A DNA stretch of 64,000 nucleotides from Psychrobacter arenosus (GCF_904848165.1 NZ_LR884459.1:3100001-3164000); one strand, 5' to 3'. Positions 17,599 through 27,094 are shown, counted from the stretch's first letter. Notes: a model not told the origin generated them from the sequence alone. A program made the numbers and translations.

Positions 17599-19482
17599 TT
17601 GCCAAACTTTTTAGAGAGTGCATTCAAAGTGTTTACAATCAAAAAATATGACGCTGCAACAGTAGGTCTAAATTTACCTCAAGGCTGCGATAAGTGGTTT
17701 GAAGAAATACCAGATCAGTACCATGCTGCGAAATATGCGCACTCAGACCTTATGGCAACTTCTGAAAAACCAAAAATTGCTCTTAGTTTTCAAATTATGA
17801 CTCGGGCTGAACCTGTAGCGGTTGTTCAAGAAACCATTGCTAGTCTTTTGGCTATAAAAGCTCCTGAAGATGAAATTCTAATTATTGATAATAATCATCA
17901 AGATAAATCACTTTATATGCCACTGCAAACTTATTGCAACCGCCTAAATAAAGCCCTGCGTGTACGCTTTTACCATGAGGATTTTATTGCAGGTTATAAG
18001 TCTGGCGCTTTAAATAAGGCGCTGTCTTTAATGGACGCAAGCTGTCGCTATATCGTGGTAGTGGACAGCGACTATCAGGCGTTACCTAATGCCAGAGCTC
18101 GGATTATTGCTGCGATTGAACGTTATCCTAATCAGGCCTTATTACAATTTCCTCAGCATTATCGGGATAGCGGTAAACCTGATGTGCATGCTGAGCTTAA
18201 TCACTATTTTAGCTACCATATCCGTCGTGATTTTAATCGCAATAAAGTGCTGTCTACAGGTACCTTTGCCGTCATTAATAGAGCTAGCTTACTAAGCTTA
18301 GGAGGCTGGTCAGCGGCCTCACTCACTGAAGATGCGCAAATGGGCGTTTTATTGCACCGTCAAGGTGAAAGCAGTCAGTTTATACCCGAGGTGATTGCTA
18401 CCGGACTTTTGCCGCAAACGCTTGCTGATCTTATCTCGCAGCGACGTCGTTGGATTTATGGCAATATGCAGGTGCTGCTAGGTTATCGTCAGCTATGGCA
18501 GGAAAATGATTTGGCGTCTGTATCAGCAGAGAATAATGCTTCAGTTACACGGCAGTGGGCTTATATCCGAGCTCATATGTCGCAATTAAGTGCTTGGGTA
18601 AATTTTACGGGTGTCTTTATCGGTCTACATACCCTAGCGGCGGCGTCTTTAGCGTGGGCCAAGCTGCAGCCTACTGCTCAGCCTTCCAGTACTCAGCGTC
18701 AAAGAATTGCTTTACTATTATTATCACTCAGTTATGGCAGTTACGGTCTTTATCTAACTCAGCGTCTAACGGCATATTTACGTGATACGCAGGCTCTTAA
18801 TTCTGCAACACAAGTGTCAGCGCTATCCCCTCAAGTAGCTGCCCCAACATTAGCGGCTTCTATTTCACAATCAAAACAGTCAAACGCTAAACCTAGTAAA
18901 AGTACTGGCTTATTTAGCGTTAAAAAAATATGGCGACAAGCGAAATCTATACTGCGTCGCAACGTAGCAAAAGCAAAGACGGTCGTTCGAGACAAATTAA
19001 CTGCACGAGCGTTAAATGAAGAGAGTTTAAGCAAAAATTCTGTTGATAAGCCTATTACGCAACCGATTGTTAAAGCCAATTCTAGGCTAGTAGATACCTC
19101 TATAGCTAGTGAGACACGCTTTAACGCACAGGCTGATGTAATTAGTGCCGCTCTTAGTACTAGACTTAGAGCTTGGTTGCTACATCTTAATTTTTGGGAA
19201 TTGGGCGCTTGGTCTTGGTGGCCCGTATTGTGGGGACGACAACAGCCTTTTATCTGTACTCCAAAAGCTGCGCTATCGCAGTCACCATTAAAAACCACGT
19301 TGGTCAATCTAATGGTTTTGCCCAAATTTTTATTATTGTTAAATCTATTAACCGCTATTTTAGTTAGACGCCATTCAACTCGCCTATTTTTAGCAGCTAT
19401 TAGTTTATCCGCTATAAAAGTAGCGGCAGCAGCGATGATTTTAACTAACTTTAGCGCTGATGGTCTTGCAGCTAATAGCTAA
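17599..19482 (+). CDS. membrane glycosyltransferase family 2 (cellulose-synthase-like)
   Basis: 627 residues, TTG start. The GT2 catalytic core lies at residues 55-300: DNNHQ, a D-x-D site in VVVDSDYQA (about 153), acceptor motif TEDAQMG (about 243) and QRRRW (about 281), the Q-x-x-R-W signature of processive or synthase-like enzymes. Hydrophobic segments follow (about 330-355, 375-395), then a 120-residue Ser/Ala/Lys-rich linker and two C-terminal helices (about 555-580, 590-612). It probably moves a sugar from a nucleotide donor at the inner face of the membrane. It heads a four-gene glycosyltransferase cluster; a terminator after it implies partly separate expression of the next gene. The product is unknown. 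A later Met could be the true start. Confidence 0.85.
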   Translation: MPNFLESAFKVFTIKKYDAATVGLNLPQGCDKWFEEIPDQYHAAKYAHSDLMATSEKPKIALSFQIMTRAEPVAVVQETIASLLAIKAPEDEILIIDNNHQDKSLYMPLQTYCNRLNKALRVRFYHEDFIAGYKSGALNKALSLMDASCRYIVVVDSDYQALPNARARIIAAIERYPNQALLQFPQHYRDSGKPDVHAELNHYFSYHIRRDFNRNKVLSTGTFAVINRASLLSLGGWSAASLTEDAQMGVLLHRQGESSQFIPEVIATGLLPQTLADLISQRRRWIYGNMQVLLGYRQLWQENDLASVSAENNASVTRQWAYIRAHMSQLSAWVNFTGVFIGLHTLAAASLAWAKLQPTAQPSSTQRQRIALLLLSLSYGSYGLYLTQRLTAYLRDTQALNSATQVSALSPQVAAPTLAASISQSKQSNAKPSKSTGLFSVKKIWRQAKSILRRNVAKAKTVVRDKLTARALNEESLSKNSVDKPITQPIVKANSRLVDTSIASETRFNAQADVISAALSTRLRAWLLHLNFWELGAWSWWPVLWGRQQPFICTPKAALSQSPLKTTLVNLMVLPKFLLLLNLLTAILVRRHSTRLFLAAISLSAIKVAAAAMILTNFSADGLAANS

Positions 19483-19539
19483 TATTTAACCGCCTACATT
19501 GGCGTCTGCATCCATGACCTTTACTTTACTGTGATTCGT

Positions 19540-19566
19540 AAGTGGCTATAAATGGCCACTTTTTTT
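19540..19566 (+). terminator. intrinsic terminator between the first two glycosyltransferase genes
   Basis: AAGTGGC (19540-19546) pairs with GCCACTT (19555-19561) and is followed by TTTTTT. The ATG at 19552 falls inside its loop, so that codon is not a credible start for the next gene. Confidence 0.75.
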
Positions 19567-19587
19567 AGCGAGAATAAGAAAATTTTT

Positions 19588-20997
19588 ATGATGAAAAATT
19601 TACAAGATACGCTTGGTTTAACGGCGACAGAGAGTTTCTCTGCAACCGATTTACAGAATAGCTCCTTGCAACAAGATAGGTTTGAGAATGGTCGGGCATT
19701 ACGTATCGCTATCATTGCCCATTCTTTATATCCTATCGCGCAGCCTTATGCGGGCGGGCTGGAAATGATTACACAGTTACTTTGCGATGAGCTAGTAGAG
19801 CGTGGCCATGAGGTCACTTTATTTGCCCATGCCGACAGCCAGACTAAGGCGCGTTTACGTCCCTTTATGTCGCGGGCTACTTTTGAGGAGACCTTTTATC
19901 CTAATGAGCATGACTCCTTAGGCAGCAGCCGCGATGAGCTTTATCAATATCAGCTCTATCAAGAGGCACTACGTGAGATTATCAGTAGCGTTGACAGCAG
20001 TGTCAGTGGCTCCCAAAAACCTGCCTTTGATATTGTGCACAATCATAGCTTGCACCACGTGCCTATGTTAGTGGGTCAAGCGCTAGGGAAGCGCCTGTTT
20101 ACGACCTTTCATACTCCAATTTTCCCCCATCTGCGTTTGGCACTCCTAACTTTGCGGCATGGTACGGACACTCAGTTCACTAGTATCAGTCAGTTCCAGC
20201 AGCAGTTATATGCTGAGTTTGTGCCTTCTGCAGTAGTTTACAATGGCATCGATGTGGCTTCTTTTACCGCACAAACAGCACCGGTAGAAGAGGAATGCTA
20301 TTTTTGGTTTGGGCGTATTTGTCCTGAAAAAGGTACCCATCTGGCATTAGAGTATTGTTTGGCAGCGGGCAAACGCTTACTGATAGCAGGGCCTGAAAGT
20401 AATCCGGAATATTTTGCTAGCGAAGTGGCGCCCTTACTTGCGCAAGATGCCGTTGAAAATGGCGGTCGCGGCTTACTCACTTATCTAGGTCACCTGAGTA
20501 AAGACCAAATTAATACCCAACTGCAGCACTCTACGGCGATGCTATTTACTAGTACTTGGGATGAGCCTTATGGGCTTACCTTAGCGGAAAGCCTGGCTTG
20601 TGGTACGCCCGTCATTGGATTTAATGTAGGAGCGGCGAGTGAAATTATTACGGATGAAGTGGGTATCATCGTGCCCAAGCTTGACCGTGAGCAGTTTATC
20701 GCCGCATTCGCTAAAGTTCATGAGCTATCGCGAGCAGCTTGCCGCGCTCGTGCTGAGCAATTTTGTTCCGTCAAGGCGATGGTAGACGGTTATCTTGCGC
20801 TCTATAATCAAAGTCTAGGACAGAGTAAGCCGTGGTCTGAGCAGGATTTGCAAAGTAGGGCGGCTAATAATGCGTTAGATAATAATAATTTGGACAACAG
20901 CAATTTAGACAATAGTAATTTAGATGCTAACCACTTAAATGACAGCAGGGCGAATGCTTTAAGCGGCGCTAATATAAACCCTCAGCAAGTGATTTAG
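19588..20997 (+). CDS. glycosyltransferase family 4
   Basis: A GT-B retaining glycosyltransferase, about 470 residues. Start chosen at 19588 (MMKNLQDTLG) because the upstream ATG is inside a terminator. The N-terminal lobe has the nucleotide-sugar enzyme entry motif AQPYAGGLEMITQLLCDELVERGHEVTLFA. The C-terminal lobe has WFGRICPEKGTHLALE and the E-x7-E site in EPYGLTLAESLACGTPVIGF. The last 50 residues are an Asn/Leu/Asp repeat tail outside the fold. It is a cytoplasmic enzyme adding a sugar to an unknown acceptor. Eight bases separate it from the next gene. Confidence 0.88.
   Translation: MMKNLQDTLGLTATESFSATDLQNSSLQQDRFENGRALRIAIIAHSLYPIAQPYAGGLEMITQLLCDELVERGHEVTLFAHADSQTKARLRPFMSRATFEETFYPNEHDSLGSSRDELYQYQLYQEALREIISSVDSSVSGSQKPAFDIVHNHSLHHVPMLVGQALGKRLFTTFHTPIFPHLRLALLTLRHGTDTQFTSISQFQQQLYAEFVPSAVVYNGIDVASFTAQTAPVEEECYFWFGRICPEKGTHLALEYCLAAGKRLLIAGPESNPEYFASEVAPLLAQDAVENGGRGLLTYLGHLSKDQINTQLQHSTAMLFTSTWDEPYGLTLAESLACGTPVIGFNVGAASEIITDEVGIIVPKLDREQFIAAFAKVHELSRAACRARAEQFCSVKAMVDGYLALYNQSLGQSKPWSEQDLQSRAANNALDNNNLDNSNLDNSNLDANHLNDSRANALSGANINPQQVI
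20881..20940 (+). repeat. 15-bp tandem repeat at the glycosyltransferase C-terminus
   Basis: Four imperfect 15-base units of the type AGCAATTTAGACAAT encode N-N-L-D-N, S-N-L-D-N, S-N-L-D-A and N-H-L-N-D, a short pentapeptide-repeat-like tail. Copy-number change would keep the frame. Confidence 0.65.
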
Positions 20998-21005
20998 GCA
21001 AGCTT

Positions 21006-22235
21006 ATGCACATTGGCTATTACGCGCACTATCATGGTTCAGGGCACTGCCGTCAAGCCGATAAGTTGGCCAACCTGCTATCAAGACAAAGTCCTGAAAG
21101 CACAGCAGAAATGACGGTCTTTACTAGTGTTTCTGAGGAAGACTACACCTTTATTCATTTACAGGCTAAGCAAGTGGTTAGGCTGCCACTTGAGCATGAG
21201 TTACCTGATGATATTCTGCCTGGACGGGCAGGGGCGTACTGGCAACCGGACTGTATGCATTATTCTCCAGTCAATAATGCCGATATCAAAGCGCGTAGTC
21301 TCATACTGCTTGAGCAAATTGCGCAGCGTCAGATAGCGCTGATGATTATTGATTTGTCTGTCGAAGTAGCCTTGTTATGCCGAGCTGCCAGTATTCCTTA
21401 CTTATATGTGCGCTTGCCGGGTGAGCGAGAAGACACGCCGCATCATAATGCTTTTCAAGGAGCGATTGGGTTGCTAGCGGCTTATCCCGAATGTTTGGAA
21501 TCGCCAGAGACTCCGCAATGGGTACGGCAAAAAACGCTTTATTTAGGGTTTTTACAGACGCCAAAGACTGTTGATATAAAGTCTAAGGATATAAAGCCTC
21601 TAGATACATTGTCGAAATCAATGTTTATCGAGCAGCTGCGCCAGCGTCATATGGCGGATAGGCTGCCACAGCCTCTTGAAGTTCCTATCATTACCGTTAT
21701 CAAGGGCTATGGCGGTCACGCCCAGATTGATGCTGCCTTGCCCGCTTTGCGTAGCGCTTTGCCACAGGCCTTCATTATCTCTTTGGGACCAATCGATTCT
21801 GATGCGCGTCAATGGGTGGATCTCGCCATTGAACTCTCTGATACCCAACCCTTTTTACAACATAGCGATCTGTTGGTCATGGCTTGTGGGTTAAACGCTA
21901 TTGCTGAGGCCTGCCAAGCCACCACCATAACTACGCCGCTATTGGTTATCCCTGACGAGCGTCCCCATCGTGAACAAGAAATGATGGCACAAGGGTTAAT
22001 CAGTTGTGGACGCGCCGTAAGTCTAAATGATTTTTTAGCGTGGAATAATAGCGGCTCTGGCTTAGCGCCTGCTCTTGATATGGTGACGCCTTCTACCATC
22101 CAAACACAGTTACAACAGCAGCTTAGCGCCGGTTTTATGGAGAGCTTAGCCCAAGCCGATAGCGCCAAAGCATGGTTTTATAATTGGCTCTTACCTAGAT
22201 TAGGGCTTACTCCTGAGTCAATGCCCACACCCTAA
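21006..22235 (+). CDS. GT-B glycosyltransferase, MurG/GT28-like
   Basis: 409 residues. It starts with HIGYYAHYHGSGHCRQADKLANLL, a Gly/His-rich first loop like that of MurG-type enzymes. Near residue 290 it has the donor-binding pattern LLVMACGLNAIAEACQATTITTPLLVIPDERPHREQEMMAQGL, where an acidic pair and Q/E follow the Pro-rich turn. No membrane segment. It is 8 bases after the GT4 gene and 83 before the next GT2 gene, so all belong to one operon. The acceptor and sugar are unknown. Confidence 0.75.
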   Translation: MHIGYYAHYHGSGHCRQADKLANLLSRQSPESTAEMTVFTSVSEEDYTFIHLQAKQVVRLPLEHELPDDILPGRAGAYWQPDCMHYSPVNNADIKARSLILLEQIAQRQIALMIIDLSVEVALLCRAASIPYLYVRLPGEREDTPHHNAFQGAIGLLAAYPECLESPETPQWVRQKTLYLGFLQTPKTVDIKSKDIKPLDTLSKSMFIEQLRQRHMADRLPQPLEVPIITVIKGYGGHAQIDAALPALRSALPQAFIISLGPIDSDARQWVDLAIELSDTQPFLQHSDLLVMACGLNAIAEACQATTITTPLLVIPDERPHREQEMMAQGLISCGRAVSLNDFLAWNNSGSGLAPALDMVTPSTIQTQLQQQLSAGFMESLAQADSAKAWFYNWLLPRLGLTPESMPTP

Positions 22236-22318
22236 TCTACAAATATGAGTAAGGGCAATTTGCTCAACCTCATCTTTAAGGGTCTAAAGCATCATAGTGT
22301 TGCCTACCATTCTATCAA

Positions 22319-23335
22319 ATGGAAATTTTTAGCATGTCTTTTACTCCTCATAGCCCTAACCTTAATACTACTGTCAAAGGGGAGGCGACCAAACCTACTG
22401 TCCCCGTCAGTGTCATTACCACTTGCTATGGGCGCAACCGCCATTTGTATAATCTTCTGACCAGCTTAGCGGCGGGAAGCGTAAGTCCGGCGCAAGTGAT
22501 CTTAGTTAATGATGATGCTGATCAAACAAAACTGGCGAGCTTCGGTTTAAATATTATGCAGTTGCCAACGACTGCTCATACGCAAAGCCAAGCGGGTACA
22601 GCTACAAAGGCAGCCGTAGAGACTGGTTTCGATATCGGTCGCAATCGTAATGTGGGGGCGGATCAAGCAAGCTTTGAGACGTTAATATTTTTGGATGTGG
22701 ACTGTGTTGTCGCTGAAGATTTTATTGCAGGTATAGCCGCTAAACTCGACCAGCATCCTAACGCGCTGTTAATGGGACAACCGCGCTATTTAACGCGACC
22801 TTTGAGTACTGAAGAGAGTACGCTATTAGCAGATGCTGAACAAGCGACGCCAATGTTAGCGGCATTGTCAGTGCTGAATCCCTATCGTCATAATTTAGCA
22901 GGCGATGAGCCTGCCATAAAACCTACTCAGGATTATGGCGCGTTTTGGAGTCTGTGCTTTGCCATTACTAAAACGCAATTTAATCATATCGGTGGCTTCG
23001 ATACCGATTATGTCGGGTATGGGGCTGAAGATACCGACTTTGCGTTTATGGCGCGTGCCCTCGATATCCCTTTTTATCTGACCAAAGATACGATTTATCA
23101 TCAGCAGCATAGTGTCTCGCGTCCGCCACTCAATCACTTGTCCAGTATCGTGATTAATGCCAATCGCTTTTATGATAAATGGCAGCATTGGCCTATGGGA
23201 GGCTGGCTAGAGCAGTTTGCTGAGATGGGTCTAATCGATTGGGAGCCTATAAAAAAGGACGCTATTGTGCTGACTCGCATGCCCACTAAACAAGAGGTAG
23301 AAGCCGCGCACTGTGCTGATGCTCCTTACGTTTAA
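22319..23335 (+). CDS. glycosyltransferase family 2 with galactosyltransferase-type C-terminus
   Basis: 338 residues. The GT2 nucleotide-binding entry is VPVSVITTCYGRNRHLYNLLTSLAAGS; the metal site is LIFLDVDCVV (D-x-D, about 125). The C-terminal half has FNHIGGFDTDYVGYGAEDTDFAFMARAL, the G-x-G-x-E-D-x-D signature of the galactosyltransferase/chondroitin-polymerase-like C-terminal family. A second in-frame ATG at 22334 is an equally possible start; neither has a clear ribosome site. No membrane segments. It is the last plus-strand gene of the cluster. Confidence 0.88.
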   Translation: MEIFSMSFTPHSPNLNTTVKGEATKPTVPVSVITTCYGRNRHLYNLLTSLAAGSVSPAQVILVNDDADQTKLASFGLNIMQLPTTAHTQSQAGTATKAAVETGFDIGRNRNVGADQASFETLIFLDVDCVVAEDFIAGIAAKLDQHPNALLMGQPRYLTRPLSTEESTLLADAEQATPMLAALSVLNPYRHNLAGDEPAIKPTQDYGAFWSLCFAITKTQFNHIGGFDTDYVGYGAEDTDFAFMARALDIPFYLTKDTIYHQQHSVSRPPLNHLSSIVINANRFYDKWQHWPMGGWLEQFAEMGLIDWEPIKKDAIVLTRMPTKQEVEAAHCADAPYV

Positions 23336-23381
23336 ATGGCTCAACTTACTATGGCTGCACAGCTAAGCCACTAAGCGAATA

Positions 23382-24209
23382 TTAATACTGTTGAATCACG
23401 CGTACCCCATTCGGTGGTGGCGTTAAAGCTTGGCGTTCAAATGCCCAGTTGTGCCCAGCCCAAAAGTGATTGGTCTTATCATCATGATTAAAGCCAATCA
23501 ATACCAACTCTAAATACCGCTCCTGACTGTGTTGCATATAATGACGTAGCGCTAGCATAACTCGGTACAGTAGAAATCCAGAAGAAGGTGCCGAAGAATG
23601 GATATCAGCAAAATGGGGGTAATCGGCTACTACCGAATGGTCCTCAGACAGGACACGGCTATAAGCGGGATTATCTAACAGTAGCCGCAGAGAGTCTGGC
23701 ACCTCAAGCAGCACTTGCTCGTCAATAGGGTCGTCGTCTGGACTCGGATCATCTTGCAAGCGCGGGTATTGATAAGCGATATTACTCAATAGAAATCCAG
23801 TCGGGGCCTGATTCGCCATCTTGATAATACTCGGCAGATTATTATGTCTAGGCGGCAGGCCAAAATGCAGCATACTGTCGCCAATCTGACGAAAGAATAA
23901 CAGCTTAGCTAAGCTGCTAGCCTTAGGGCTGGTCGCAAAGTAATCCGCATGGATGAAGTGGTTAAACAGGACTAGTAAATCGTCTGGGTGCAGTAGAGCA
24001 TCCAAAGTCTCAGTAGTAATAGAGGGGTTGTTGGCGATTAATACAATGCGTTGGCTCTGGCCTAAAGCTTGTTGTATGCGCGTCGGTAAGCCAGAAAAAA
24101 TGGCTTTACCTTGGTCGGTACTTGCGCTGTGATTAGGTTGAGACATAAGGTTAGGGGCAGGACTAGTACAAGCTCGGGTCGAGTGAGCCAATGTGGTATT
24201 TTCAGTCAT
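23382..24209 (-). CDS. unknown protein converging on the glycosyltransferase cluster, possibly a glycan-modifying enzyme
   Basis: 275 residues, no signal peptide. I do not place it in a named family with confidence. The pattern IVLIANNPSIT, DDLLVLFNHFIHADYF, SSGFLLYRVMLALR and LVLIGFNHDD resembles bacterial sialyltransferase-like (GT29/DUF115-type) folds, where an N-P-S turn, D-x-L-V-x-F-N and a later P/S-x-x-G-F-L helix recur. The first 40 residues are Ser/Thr/Pro-rich and probably disordered. It faces the GT2 gene tail to tail with 46 bases between them and may act on the same glycan. Confidence 0.55.
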   Translation of the reverse strand: MTENTTLAHSTRACTSPAPNLMSQPNHSASTDQGKAIFSGLPTRIQQALGQSQRIVLIANNPSITTETLDALLHPDDLLVLFNHFIHADYFATSPKASSLAKLLFFRQIGDSMLHFGLPPRHNNLPSIIKMANQAPTGFLLSNIAYQYPRLQDDPSPDDDPIDEQVLLEVPDSLRLLLDNPAYSRVLSEDHSVVADYPHFADIHSSAPSSGFLLYRVMLALRHYMQHSQERYLELVLIGFNHDDKTNHFWAGHNWAFERQALTPPPNGVRVIQQY

Positions 24210-24551
24210 AGTATTTTGTGTGGCTAATGTGAGAAGGTAATATAGGCGGGCTTTATAGAGTCGATGAGGACTCTTAGCGCAGGGAGCAGCTACCTAGCAC
24301 TAGGAAGGTAATGAGCTAACGAGTTAATAAGTAAAGCGCTGTAGAACAGGCAGATAGCGCTAGCGTCTCTATTATAACGGAAGCCTCCTAAGGTATATAG
24401 GAAGTTTCACCTAAATCCGTTACCAGTTTTTATTCATTACAGAAGTTTTGCTCATTACGATTTAGGCTTAGGGTTAAAATTTGAGCAAGATACTAGTAAA
24501 TTCTGCCCACCAAGCTTTTATACCTCAGTCCCATTATGGTTTACTACCTGC

Positions 24552-24577
24552 CTCTTTACCTCTTTACCTCTTTACCT
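24552..24577. repeat. CTCTTTAC octamer tandem repeat
   Basis: Three perfect copies of CTCTTTAC followed by a partial copy (CTCC). It lies between genes, roughly 520 bases upstream of the lipase start. Repeats of this kind can slip, but it is too far from a recognisable promoter to suggest phase variation. Confidence 0.7.
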
Positions 24578-24623
24578 CCTTGCCTTCTTAGTCTAAGCCA
24601 TGAACGAATAATAAATAGCAACT

Positions 24624-24658
24624 AAGCCCTACCGAATTATTTTGGTAGGGCTTTTTTC
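24624..24658 (+). terminator. intrinsic terminator in the gap before the first lipase
   Basis: AAGCCCTACC (24624-24633) pairs with GGTAGGGCTT (24644-24653), and an inner AA/TT pair extends the stem. TTTTTT follows. No plus-strand gene ends nearby, so it may block readthrough into the lipase gene. Confidence 0.75.
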
Positions 24659-25094
24659 TTATTAACAAACCAATGATCTAACCATTTTTAGGTGTTTATC
24701 TATAAAGCAGAGAGAGCCGTAGTAAGCCCATAATTAACCGAGAGTTATCCCTATTTATAGTTAAATGCCTTAATCATTATCACCTCTGATATTCCAGCCC
24801 TTTGATAATAATAGTTAAATTTTATTAATTAAATTTTAAGTATATTTAATATATTAATTGAGCTATATTCATATGTGGGCAATATAGATTTGCCTATGCG
24901 AGATTGTGTCTTAATGGCGTCAGTAGGGAGTGACTGTTATTAATTTTGATTAAATCAACCGGTCATAATAGGAGCGTTTACGTAATACGCATAGTAAATG
25001 GTAAGGACAAGTGACAAAGCATTAAACCCTAAGCCATTGAGTTAGCAAGGATGCTACGGCTAGAAAAAAACTATCACTACAAGGAGGTATGATA

Positions 25095-26966
25095 ATGGGA
25101 ATGTTTGCTTATAAAAATTATGCAGAGCCAGAGGCGGCACAACTGGTGGCTGACGCGCATAGACTTTCTGCTTTTACCAATGCGCATAACTTCTCTGGAC
25201 TACCAGGGGCTACATTATTGAATTTACTCGGAGATATTACGGGGAATTTATTCGCTAATGAGACTAATGTTAGTATTCCTGAGGGCTGGCAAGAGCTCGG
25301 CCCTGCAGACTTAAAGCTCAGCCCAGATGCCATGGATATTACGGGGTATTATACGTTTCCAAGTTTATATACCGGCGATTTGGCGTTAGGAGGGCCGCAA
25401 GCCAAAGTCTTCGCCCAATATGACGAGGCGGGTAATGTCACTAAAGTAAATCTAAACTTCTGTGGTACCAATAATTTAATTGATACCGTAGATTATTTGG
25501 ATCTCAATAGAGGCAGAGGCGCTGAGCTTTATGAGCCGCTCCTCGAAGTCATCAAAGACTTCACTCAGGAAAATGGCTTGGCAGGCAGTGACGTTTTGAT
25601 TAGTGGTTTTAGTTTGGGTGGCGGTCTGACTAACATGATGGCAGAAGAGCGACATGACTTAGCTGACGGTTTCTTCATTGACTCGGACTATATAGGTATC
25701 GAGCCGCCAACCATTTATAACGATGCCGACGTGGTATTAAACTTTGGGTTTGAAAATGATGCCGTTTACCGTATTACTGGCAATGCCGACAGCTTTGTAG
25801 GGGCGTTGATAGATATGGACCCCGGCCTTATTAACCCTGACCGAGACTTTGCCAGCAGTATGGACAATTTGGTCTTATTCAATGATGTCTATGCTTCCCC
25901 TATTTGGGAAGTGAGTCCGTTTTCTATCTTGAATATCCCTGTAGGCTGGTACAGCCATTTCAATGCCATTACGACCACGGCTATCCCGCGCATTATTGAC
26001 TCAGCTTTCTATGAGTATACGCAAAAAGACAGCACGGTAATCGTATCAGAGTTGTCGGCATTTAGTCGCGATACGACTTGGGTAAGGGATAAACCGACCC
26101 ACACTTCCGACCATTACAACACTTCCGCATTTTTAATTGGTACAAAATACAGCGACTTAATTGCAGGGGGCAATAACTCTGACCATATTGACTCAGGCGA
26201 TGGCAACGACACCATCAAAGTAGGTAAAGGCGTAGATCACGTAGATGGTAGTGAGGGCATTGATGAGATTCGCGTGGCAGGTCGCGGTAAGGATTGGCAG
26301 GTCTATCAGACGCAAGATGATACGCTATTCTTTATTGATAAGGACGGCAACAATCTGGTGGAAGCGGATAATATAGAATCGGTGAGTTTCCAAGACGAGT
26401 TACTGAGTCATCATCATAGTTATTTAATTACGGATATAGGGTTAGTCGACCAACGGCCTATTATGCACTGGTTAAATAATGGGGATAAGGACTTTGCTGA
26501 GCATGTTGAAGGTACTTTAGGTAATGATTCATTAATGGGGCAAGTGGTCTTTGGTCGTGCCGGCGATGACACCCTTTGTGGTACCACACAACAAGATGTA
26601 TTACATGGCGGTAGCGGTGAGGATCGCTTACAAGGCTTGGCGGGTAACGATCGCTTATTCGGGGCTGAAGGCAACGACTTTGTAGCTGGCGGTCGGGGTA
26701 ATGACCAGTTAATTGGCGGGCTTGGTAACGACACCTTTAGCATTGGCGAGCGGGCGGGACAAGATGTCATTGTCGATTTCAATAATGATGTGGGCTATCA
26801 AGATATCATTAGTTTTCACGCTAATTTGTTTGTAGATACTAGTGACTTAGCGGCTAATACCACGCAAAAAGGGCATGACGTCGTGGTGACTATGGGACGT
26901 TGGGATAGTGTGATTATTGAAAATGCCTTAGTAGTTGATGTGCTTAACAATGCGGTTTTAGGCTAG
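25095..26966 (+). CDS. secreted family I.3 lipase with RTX repeats, copy 1
   Basis: About 623 residues. The start at 25095 (MGMFAYKNYA) is preferred over 25089 because AAGGAGG ends 7 bases before it and because the paralogue starts at the same point. It matches the family I.3 lipases of Pseudomonas: N-terminal MGxFxYKN, nucleophile in SGFSLGG (Ser near 172), Asp in GFENDAVYR, His in GWYSHFN. From about 350 there are glycine-rich Ca-binding repeats (GGNNSDHIDSGDGNDTI; later GGSGEDRLQGLAGNDRLFG) and a hydrophobic C-terminal tail, the usual uncleaved type I secretion signal. No transporter genes are in the window. Several repeat positions are less regular than in copy 2. Confidence 0.88.
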   Translation: MGMFAYKNYAEPEAAQLVADAHRLSAFTNAHNFSGLPGATLLNLLGDITGNLFANETNVSIPEGWQELGPADLKLSPDAMDITGYYTFPSLYTGDLALGGPQAKVFAQYDEAGNVTKVNLNFCGTNNLIDTVDYLDLNRGRGAELYEPLLEVIKDFTQENGLAGSDVLISGFSLGGGLTNMMAEERHDLADGFFIDSDYIGIEPPTIYNDADVVLNFGFENDAVYRITGNADSFVGALIDMDPGLINPDRDFASSMDNLVLFNDVYASPIWEVSPFSILNIPVGWYSHFNAITTTAIPRIIDSAFYEYTQKDSTVIVSELSAFSRDTTWVRDKPTHTSDHYNTSAFLIGTKYSDLIAGGNNSDHIDSGDGNDTIKVGKGVDHVDGSEGIDEIRVAGRGKDWQVYQTQDDTLFFIDKDGNNLVEADNIESVSFQDELLSHHHSYLITDIGLVDQRPIMHWLNNGDKDFAEHVEGTLGNDSLMGQVVFGRAGDDTLCGTTQQDVLHGGSGEDRLQGLAGNDRLFGAEGNDFVAGGRGNDQLIGGLGNDTFSIGERAGQDVIVDFNNDVGYQDIISFHANLFVDTSDLAANTTQKGHDVVVTMGRWDSVIIENALVVDVLNNAVLG

Positions 26967-27094
26967 TCTGCTTTTTAGTTAGTAGCCAGCTTTTTAATTT
27001 ATAGCCAAACGCTTAGTTAATAGCCATAGTTTTAGTCAAAAGCTAGCGCTGTATCCAAAATTAATAGATAAAACCAACAGTTGAAATTCATCAG

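Larger units (their letters stand above)
24210..25080. other. gene-free stretch before the first lipase
   Basis: About 870 bases without a credible gene. It contains an octamer repeat (24552-24575) and a strong hairpin with T-run (24624-24657). From about 24,790 onward it is very AT-rich and probably holds the lipase promoter and a long leader. Confidence 0.5.

Noticed and set aside
18831..19325. 164-codon minus-strand frame opposite the first GT2 gene
   Set aside because: Shadow of a low-complexity linker in the real gene.
20881..20940. Asn/Leu/Asp tail read as a pentapeptide-repeat domain
   Set aside because: Only four imperfect units; too short for the beta-helix fold.
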